Shown here one piece after another: positions 57,051 to 64,000 of a stretch of 64,000 bases of DNA. Numbering within the stretch: the first letter of the stretch is position 1; every line of letters begins with the position of its first letter. The DNA comes from Stictocephala bisonia (taxonomy: Eukaryota; Arthropoda; Insecta; Hemiptera; Membracidae), in assembly GCA_035578905.1 (NCBI GenBank), contig JAQJVL010000253.1:1111481-1175480 (forward strand), given 5' to 3'. A program made the position numbers and the translations under genes. Under the pieces are notes generated by a model. It saw only the letters and a list, made by a program, of their open reading frames with translations, was not told where the DNA came from and ran no database searches.

Positions 57051-60000
57051 TATATAATCAAATCAAATCAAATAGTTTATTTCCATTGATCAATAAGTAC
57101 ATTGAAATAGGAATTGTCAACACATAGATATTAGTTATATATACAATTTATAAGCAACATGTTGTAATTTTAGAATACTTTAGATTTATGTAACACTATT
57201 AACTGGGAAACAAGCTTGTCTGAAATAATAGTAGTTCGTTATTATAATATTATTAGGCTAGGGTCATGTTCTAAAAATTCTTGAATACAATGAAAAGGAT
57301 TATCAATTAGCCATTTATACAAACTATTTTTAAATTGAGCATAAGGAATGGTCCGAGCTGACTGAGGAAGTTTATTGAAAAATTTAATTCCATTGACTTT
57401 GTAAGAATTTGAAGTTTTAGAAAGCCTATGCTTTGGAATGTCAATCATATTGTTGTAACGGGTATTGTGACTATGGATGTCTTGTCTAATATCTAAACTG
57501 TTCAAACTAGCTTTAGTGTAGAGTAATACTTGGAATATGTACAGGTTATAAACAGTGAGAATTTTTAATTTTTTGAAAAGAGGTCGAGAAGGATCTAAGG
57601 GACCAGCTCTACACAAGGTTCTAATAACCATTTTTTGTAGTAATAAAATGTCATGTACATGACAAGAGTGGCCCCATATTAACAATCCATAAGAAATGTG
57701 TGATTGAAAAAAACTAAAATACACTGTTCTTAAATAATTATCAGGCAAAATGTTTCTAAGTTTCCAAATCAAATAATTTACACGACTTATTTTTTTACAA
57801 ATTGTATCAGTGTGTGTTTGCCAATTCAACTTATTGTCTAAATGAAAACCTAGTAATTTAACAGAATTAGCATCTTCATTTTTTGATAGGCTTAAAATAA
57901 TTTTCTGTGTCTTTTCTCTATTGCAGTGTAGTCTGTTGGATGAAAACCAATCAATAGCTCTATTATGTGAATCTATCATTAATGTATTGAGAACTTCTAA
58001 GTTTTTGTGTGAAGCCAGTAGAGTTACATCATCTGCATAAATAATAGATTGGGTGTTAAGGCATAATGGCAGATCATTTATCATGACTGTGAATAAGAAA
58101 GGCCCCAGGACAGAGCCCTGTGGAACCCCCAGACCAACACTTAATACTTTTGAATTTTGCCCTCTTACAGAAACATACTGCTTTCTACCAATCAAGTAAG
58201 ATTTGACTATGTTAATTGATTCCCCGTCCACTCCATAAAACTTGAGTTTGTCCAAAAGTATGTCGTAGGGAACACAATCAAACGCCTTACTTAAGTCACA
58301 TAGCGCAAGAGAAACAGATTCTTTTTCTTCAAATGCTTTAAGGGTTGTATCTACTAAATTTATAAGTGCTGATGTTGTTGAATGACCTTCCCTAAAACCA
58401 AACTGTTTGCTGTAAATTAAGTTATTTTGAACAAAGTATGAATTTAGTTGTTTGTGCATAACAGATTCGAGTATTTTTGAAAACACAGGAACAATAGATA
58501 TTGGCATGTAATTCTGTATTATTTTCTTATCCCCCCTTTTAAAAACTGGAATTATTTTGGATATTTTTAATAAATTTGAGAAATATCCACTTTGTAGACA
58601 TTGGGTTAGGACAAAAGCAAGTGGTTCACTAATACAATGGATAGTTCTTTTAACGATGTAATTAGAAATCCAATAATGGTCAAGACTCTTGGAATTTGAA
58701 AATTTAGAAACAAGATCTTTTACCTCTGACTCATTAACTCCCCTCCATTTAAATTCAATATGTTGTCTTTGACCCAAAAATTGTTGGTGCGGGGATTCAG
58801 ATTCTGTAGTCGGTGTGTGTACATTGTCCCAAATTTGTCCAGGGGAATCTATAAAATATGAGTTCAGCTCATTTGGATCAAGTTCAGTGTCATTAGTGTG
58901 TGATGGAGAGGTTTCCTGTGATATGACATTCCAAGCAGCCTTACACTTGTTGGTAGAATTGTCAATATATCTAGCACACGCCTCCTTTTTTGCTGTAACT
59001 AATTGTTTTTTGTATCTTTGTTTTAAACCTCTATATGCAGTAAAAGCTGCTTGTGCGTGCATTGAACCATTCCTGCCCAGATTTTTATAAATATCGTAAT
59101 AACTTAACATATCTTGTCTTAATAAATGTAAGTCTTTAGTGTACCAGTTAATAAGTTTCTTTTTCTGTACTTTTTTAGAACTAATCACTAATGGCGAACA
59201 ACAGTGCCATATGTCAATGTAAGTTTTATAAAATGTATCAAATAATTCAGGAACAGTTATTTTATTTAATTTATAATCTTCTATCATAGACCATTTTTCT
59301 TCGTCTAATAATTGAACAAACTGCAATATTTGATTGTCATTTTGCGTTCTTTTATACTGTCTACTTAATTGTTTGCTTACATTATCTGAAAGGTTCTGCT
59401 GTTTGAATAACAGCTTTAATACCACAGGGTCATGATCCCCAAAGTGGCCACCTATAACTTTATTATCATAGCAATCAGCCGCAAAATTTACTAAAAAGTT
59501 ATCAATGCACCGATCACCCCTAGTAGGTTCCATGTTTGTGTAAGTTAAATTTAAGGATCTAATTAAATTTAAAAACGGCTTTGTCAATCTGTCATTTTGA
59601 TTTAAAAAGTTAACATTAAAGTCACCACAAATAATTAGTTTCTCTGCCTTTTTTAATAACTTTCTTGTAACTAGCTCAAATAATTGAAAAAACAATTTTA
59701 TGTCACCTATGGGTGATCTATAAATGTTAACAATATTTAAATTCCCACAAGGTTTAGTTAATTGTATAGCACAAACTTCAAAATGTATTTCTGTATAGAA
59801 GCTTCTTAGGTCTATTATTGAATACTGTAATTCAGTATTAATATAAATACCAACACCACCATTCTTTTTATTTTGCCTACAAATTACACTTGCAGGTTCA
59901 AAATAAAGGGGTATGAAACAGTTAACTTGGTCTTCTTCTAACCAGTGTTCTGATATACAAATAATATCTATTTTTTCTGTTTCACAAAATTGTTCAATTT

Positions 60001-60100
60001 CTAATATTTTGTTCCTGATGCATTGTATATTTATTTGTAAAACGAGTCGATATACAGAGTTTGTTTCATTATTATTATTAGTGTTTGAGGTGACAAACTA
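57051..60100 (-). mobile_element. CR1/Jockey-type LINE, 5'-truncated, ORF2 intact
   Basis: The minus-strand element consists of ORF2 (57242-60097), a 3' untranslated region of about 190 bp with AATAAA near the end, and a tail of TTTGA repeats at 57057-57072. A pentamer-repeat tail, not poly(A), fits CR1-like elements. ORF1 is absent, and foldback D begins about 55 bp beyond the 5' end. Target-site duplications cannot be seen because the tail merges with the microsatellite. Confidence 0.9.
57242..60097 (-). CDS. LINE ORF2 protein: endonuclease plus reverse transcriptase
   Basis: The frame is open for 951 codons from just after a TAG at 60098-60100 to TAA at 57242. A shorter reading from a TTG at 59695 misses the N-terminal endonuclease. 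Endonuclease motifs: VLQINIQCIRNK (about residue 20), ICISEHWLEED with the catalytic Glu (about 50), CGDFNVNF (about 157) and GDHDPVV (about 220). Reverse transcriptase motifs: FGFREGHST (about 567), LSKAFDCVPYDILLDKL (about 602), GVPQGSVLGPFLFTVMINDL (about 657) and the active site YADD (687-690). The C-terminus has the family's HNTRYNN...FFNKLP pattern. No initiator ATG precedes the endonuclease, so the start is lost. Oddities are NYMPIS for the usual NYRPIS (about residue 530) and a degenerate SLDHYWIS where family members have S-G-x-D-x-I. It nicks target DNA and copies its RNA by target-primed reverse transcription. It may be only recently inactive. Confidence 0.93.
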   Translation of the reverse strand, partial: FVTSNTNNNNETNSVYRLVLQINIQCIRNKILEIEQFCETEKIDIICISEHWLEEDQVNCFIPLYFEPASVICRQNKKNGGVGIYINTELQYSIIDLRSFYTEIHFEVCAIQLTKPCGNLNIVNIYRSPIGDIKLFFQLFELVTRKLLKKAEKLIICGDFNVNFLNQNDRLTKPFLNLIRSLNLTYTNMEPTRGDRCIDNFLVNFAADCYDNKVIGGHFGDHDPVVLKLLFKQQNLSDNVSKQLSRQYKRTQNDNQILQFVQLLDEEKWSMIEDYKLNKITVPELFDTFYKTYIDIWHCCSPLVISSKKVQKKKLINWYTKDLHLLRQDMLSYYDIYKNLGRNGSMHAQAAFTAYRGLKQRYKKQLVTAKKEACARYIDNSTNKCKAAWNVISQETSPSHTNDTELDPNELNSYFIDSPGQIWDNVHTPTTESESPHQQFLGQRQHIEFKWRGVNESEVKDLVSKFSNSKSLDHYWISNYIVKRTIHCISEPLAFVLTQCLQSGYFSNLLKISKIIPVFKRGDKKIIQNYMPISIVPVFSKILESVMHKQLNSYFVQNNLIYSKQFGFREGHSTTSALINLVDTTLKAFEEKESVSLALCDLSKAFDCVPYDILLDKLKFYGVDGESINIVKSYLIGRKQYVSVRGQNSKVLSVGLGVPQGSVLGPFLFTVMINDLPLCLNTQSIIYADDVTLLASHKNLEVLNTLMIDSHNRAIDWFSSNRLHCNREKTQKIILSLSKNEDANSVKLLGFHLDNKLNWQTHTDTICKKISRVNYLIWKLRNILPDNYLRTVYFSFFQSHISYGLLIWGHSCHVHDILLLQKMVIRTLCRAGPLDPSRPLFKKLKILTVYNLYIFQVLLYTKASLNSLDIRQDIHSHNTRYNNMIDIPKHRLSKTSNSYKVNGIKFFNKLPQSARTIPYAQFKNSLYKWLIDNPFHCIQEFLEHDPSLIIL

Positions 60101-60156
60101 ATGTATTAAAAGAACAATATCTAATAAGTTTACTTTGATATTTAGAAAAAATTTGG

Positions 60157-61952
60157 AGATTTCCAATGCTTTGAGTGTTTAAGAAACAAACACAACTTTT
60201 TGACAGGTATATCAAACTCCTGCCGTCTTCAGGTGTACTTACTAACTTAGCTTACATCTAAAACTTTTTTTATACTTAACCCATACTAAATCATAAAGGG
60301 CTTAATACAACATGCTAGATACTAAAAATTACCGTTGAAAGTAAAAAGTTCTTAAAAAGATATCTCACATAACATAATTATACCAAATATAATACACAAA
60401 TACAAAATATGAAATACAAAAGAAATGCAAACTATTAAACCAGTCAACAAAACACAAATTAAGTTATTAAATGGAACAAATACTCAGTGACATAATGATA
60501 CGTTTCCTAACAAAAGCGTTATTTGTTATAAGAAGTTTTACGCATAAAGTAACATCATATGGGTGTACAGTATAAGATTTAGTTATATCTTATACAATAG
60601 TTTTATATAGTAAAACACTTTCAATTACTTGAATTATAAAATGTATTTTAAAACTATCAAGTTATATCTGACAGGCGTGTTGTGAATATAATATAGTTAG
60701 ATTAATATAATGGCAATAACGATTTAGTTCCTTGATTCTGTATGAACTACAACTTAGTATTAAATTAAGTTTAAAAACATCACTACAACGAAGGTAGTTC
60801 GTTTCTGGATAGGTGGAAGGGTCATCAAGGTTATGTGATTTTTGGTGGGTAGAAAAACTCTCAACTTGGTTTAGTTAGCGTAAAGAGAAGAGTTATCAAT
60901 TTTGAGTGTATTTGGTTGGGAAGGAGGACTATCGAAGTTGTTTAGCTATCGTAAATGGAAGGGTTATGAATTTTGAATGTGTTTGGATGGGTGGGAGGAC
61001 AAAGTTTTGCATAAATTGGAGAACCTTCGATGTTGATTGTGTCTGGGTGGGAGAACCATTAATGAGGTTCATATTTGCGTTAAAATATTTATCTCAAATA
61101 ACCCTTTTGCTAGGAAACGTATCATTATTTTAAACATCTCTTTATTTTGAAAATTGACGTAATATTATTTTGAAGAACGTCCATTATATTGAACACGTCT
61201 TCAATGTTGATTGTGTCTGTGTGGGTGGGAGGGCTATCAACGATCATTATGAGTGCGTGGGTGGGATGGCCTTCAATGTTGAATGTGTTTCGGTGGGTGG
61301 GTGGAGTATCTACGGGGTTCATGTTTGTATACGTGGGAGGGCCTTCAATGTTGATTGTATTTGAGCAGATGAGAGGACTATCAACAAGGTTCATGTTTTC
61401 GTAGGTGGGTGGGCCTTCAATGTTGATTATGTTTGGGTGGGTGGATGAACTATCAACAAGGTTCATGTTTTCGTAGGTGGGTGGGCCTTCAATGTTGATT
61501 ATGTTTGGGTGGGTAGATGAACTATCAACGAGGTTAATTTTTTCGTGGGTGGGAGGGCCTTCAATGTTGTTTGTGTTTGGGTGGGTGGAAGGGATATTGT
61601 CGTCATTTCGTTTAGGAGGATGGGAATATTATATATTTTTTTGTGTTTAATATTTTATTTAACTGGTAAAAACAGTGATTATTAAATACATAGTATAAAG
61701 GCATGACTATTTTATCATATATTATGAATAAATACTCAATGACATACAAAACTAAATGCAAAATATGAAAAAATATACCGAGAATAGATTAGGTTATTAA
61801 ACAGACAAAATATTCAATGAGACACGAAACTAAATGCAAAAATATGACAAAATTCAGCAAAAGTAAGTACACCTGAAGACAGCAAGAGTTTTACGTTGTG
61901 CCTGTCTTAACGTTGTGTTTGTTTCTTAAACACTCAAAGCATTGGAAATATC
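60157..61952. mobile_element. Foldback D: inverted ends around a nested G-rich block
   Basis: The arms 60157-60243 and 61863-61952 are inverted: TTCCAATGCTTTGAGTGTTT, AAGAAACAAACACAAC and GTCTTCAGGTGTACTTA each recur as reverse complement. Facing inward, both carry ACCTGAAGAC, then a GC hairpin (GGCAGG/CCTGTC in the left copy), then AAAAAGTTG or TTAACGTTG, resembling the CTGANGA...GAAACGT pattern of foldbacks A-C with the GAAA lost. Between the arms are AT-rich repeats (CAATGACAT / AACTAAATGCAAAATATG) and the block 60492-61726. Confidence 0.7.
60492..61726. repeat. G-rich minisatellite block, duplicate of 50312-51511
   Basis: Nearly identical to the 50-kb block in order and sequence, with one extra 72-bp unit near 61400-61475 and a short deletion near 61003. 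It is flanked by AAATACTCAGTGACAT (60478-60493) and AAATACTCAATGACAT (61730-61745), which look like a target duplication. The surrounding element has similar tandem motifs, so the flanks may predate the insertion. Frames at 60906-61133, 61125-61466, 61170-61364 and 61189-61404 are repeat shadows. Confidence 0.9.
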
Positions 61953-64000
61953 TATACATTATCAAAATATCATGAAAAATCCAATGCTAATAAATAATTT
62001 TCATTACTTTCTTACAACATCAAGTATAAAATTTTTAACTACGCTGAAGCTAGTGATTTCCCTTTAAAAAATAAAGAATAATTTATATTTTCATGTCCGC
62101 AAGCAATAAATCAAAGTTAGGTTTTACTGAAAGCTTTAAAGTAACGTTATAAATGAAAAGTTACTCAATTCATAAATGTATTTAAACTGAACTTCTTAGT
62201 GGATCAACATTATCCTTGAGTCTTGTATAATGGTTTGTGAAATTGGATCACGTACCGGGGCTTGACGCTGCAAAGGTGTGGAAATATGATCTAATTCAAA
62301 ACTTTTCCTTTGAGTTAACACAACCCACTGTATAAACTCAAACTTACTTTAAATTTATGTAAGAAATTATATCTGTCACATCATATCATTTAATGGTATA
62401 GTTTAGTTTAACAATAAATTGAGGGATATGGAACGAATACCATCGTAATTTTGTTCACGTAAGGAAAACGCGCAAAATGTAATCAATTTCAATAAATAAC
62501 TGACTTGGAAAATGTATTAGGCACATTTAATGAATACAAATTCTATAAACATACACTGGGTATTTTGTAACCTGTTTACAAGATAAACTTGAAAGAAAAT
62601 TATTATAAAGGAAAAATGTTTATGATGTTATAATTTTGTAGATATATATATAGTGAATTATATTTTCATTCCACACTTAAAAAACGTACATTTTTAAATA
62701 AAATTTCATCCATTCCACTTTGTGTATAAAGTTCAAACCCAAGCTTCATAAAATCCAGCATATAGTATGGTGTACTATTAATATATATATATATAAAACA
62801 TTTAAATATTTCAAACTAGATAAATACAATTACTTTCCCTTTAAAAAAAAATGTTATAAGAGAGAAAGATACTTTTTTTATTATTAAAGTTTTTGTGAAA
62901 ACGTGAAATAACATTTTGATTATTTACAAACAGCCCACAACTCCAACAAACTCACCAAAATAACATCAGATACAGTGTAAAATCTGTTTATATTTGTCTT
63001 ATAAATGGTTTTATTTACAAAATAAATAATAGTAATAACGAATATGAAAATCAATAAAAAATAACCTATTAAATTTAAGATCTTGTGTAAAGTTAACGTG
63101 CTCATAATATTAATAATATATTAAAATATTTAGCCCCTACAATGGGGTACATTATTAATAAACAAGTATTTTATAGTAGTTTTAATTTGTATTGTATAAA
63201 TGAAAAAAGAATAAATATAGTATTCTGTAATCTGTAAAATTCGTTCACATTCGTTTAGAAGTTACAAATAATACAATATGCCATCAACAGAAAACACACA
63301 TAGATTAATGGTTAAACGCATTTTAAGCACATATAAAAAAACAAGCACGCCATTCAATGTTAACTAATTTATACATTTAATGAGCACTAAACTCTATATT
63401 GATTAAAACTAATCATTCAATATATACGATTGACTATTTACGTTTTCATATTCCAGTGATAATTTCAAATATAACCTATTAAGTGAAACTGTAATTGGGC
63501 TCTCGTAACTTAAATAATTTCGAAACCATTTAAATAAAATTTAATGAAATTTTTTTTATTTGTGTAGCAAAGTTAGGACTATTTAGTCCTCTCTTCCACT
63601 TAATCACAACCGTTATTCCATACAAATTAATCTCACCACAGAATTATAAAAATTGTTGAGCAAAGTAAAGTCAATAATATTAATTTATCTTTGTTTAATA
63701 CTTTATTGAACATGGAGTAATAAAACATACTTATATGACACCTTTATGATCCTGGAATGAACTTGCAATGCCATTTTCAAGTTAAGTACGATTTGGAAAC
63801 ATTTAAGACTAACATTTACGTATGTTTTAATTTAGTTTTATTTCGTAACCAAAAAAATTAAAATTTTTCATGAGAGGAATATTTTATTATACTAGCTAAA
63901 TAGGATTGTATCAGTAGAAAAGGAACGGACCAATATTAATCATTATATATCACTGGGAAAAAATAATTATTAATGCTTAATTTTATAGTCATATCGTAAT
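61953..64000. other. AT-rich spacer to the window end
   Basis: Contains dispersed repeat F copy 2 (62226-62294) and a short (TA)n run near 62780-62795. The 61-codon minus-strand frame 62920-63105 is hydrophobic with no domain. No gene recognised. Confidence 0.5.
62226..62294 (+). repeat. Dispersed repeat F, copy 2
   Basis: Partner of 37523-37582, sharing ATAATGGTTTGTGAAATTGG. Confidence 0.7.

Noticed and set aside
60478..61745. Firm 16-bp target-site duplication around the 60.5-kb block
   Set aside because: Similar motifs (for example ATATTCAATGAGACAC near 61810) recur in the surrounding element, so the flanks may be older tandem repeats.

Overview
This is an AT-rich animal nuclear window, most likely from an arthropod and probably an insect. 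The signs are very AT-rich DNA, decayed retroelements, tRNA-derived SINE-like units, long microsatellites, and no operons or bacterial or organellar features. A hemipteran would fit the mix of elements, but the sequence does not fix the species. I found no complete host protein-coding gene, rRNA or functional tRNA. The only possible host coding piece is one 116-nt candidate internal exon at 13983-14098. The window therefore reads as intergenic or deep intronic DNA filled with repeats.

Retroelements. The best-preserved gene is the ORF2 of a CR1/Jockey-type LINE on the minus strand (57242-60097). It is open for 951 codons, with endonuclease and reverse transcriptase motifs, and ends in a TTTGA-repeat tail that runs into a long CG-rich/(CA)n tract. 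A second, decayed LINE of the same broad type lies on the minus strand at 31500-34720. Its ORF1 and ORF2 remnants are separated by a GC-rich block at about 33780-34400 that looks inserted (possible LTR). An RTE-like 3' fragment lies at 3300-4018 on the plus strand. A 433-bp retro-insertion with 27-bp flanking direct repeats lies at 26697-27130. Three SINE-like units with polymerase III box motifs lie near 10.0, 43.0 and 54.1 kb.

Foldback elements dominate the rest. (i) Four long inverted-repeat elements (153-1060, 14975-16250, 18418-19697, 47340-48535) share termini close to ACAGGGTGTT. (ii) A composite family joins a unique part of about 350 bp to a G-rich minisatellite, often arranged as an inverted array (pieces at 1.6-2.1, 5.9-6.4, 11.0-13.0, 24.7, 49.3-51.5, 54.4 and 60.5-61.7 kb). 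(iii) Four inverted pairs (8793-8964, 35941-36640, 55993-56177, 60157-61952) carry all or part of a CTGANGA...GAAA...GTC/AUC pattern resembling a type I hammerhead ribozyme core, although no single copy is intact.

Tandem repeats. These include a 22-bp array (2826-3057), a 42-bp array (4575-5433), a 39-bp array present twice (17011-18015 and 20451-22047), a 72-bp G-rich array, and microsatellites. Because 39 and 42 are multiples of three, those arrays produce long ORFs that are almost certainly not genes. The 39-bp array lies within a 3.4-4.0 kb tandem segmental duplication (14683-18127 and 18129-22155), whose copies differ mainly in array length (about 26 versus 41 units). A second duplication links 50312-51511 to 60492-61726.

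All similarities come from reading the sequence by eye. No alignment, folding or database search was run.
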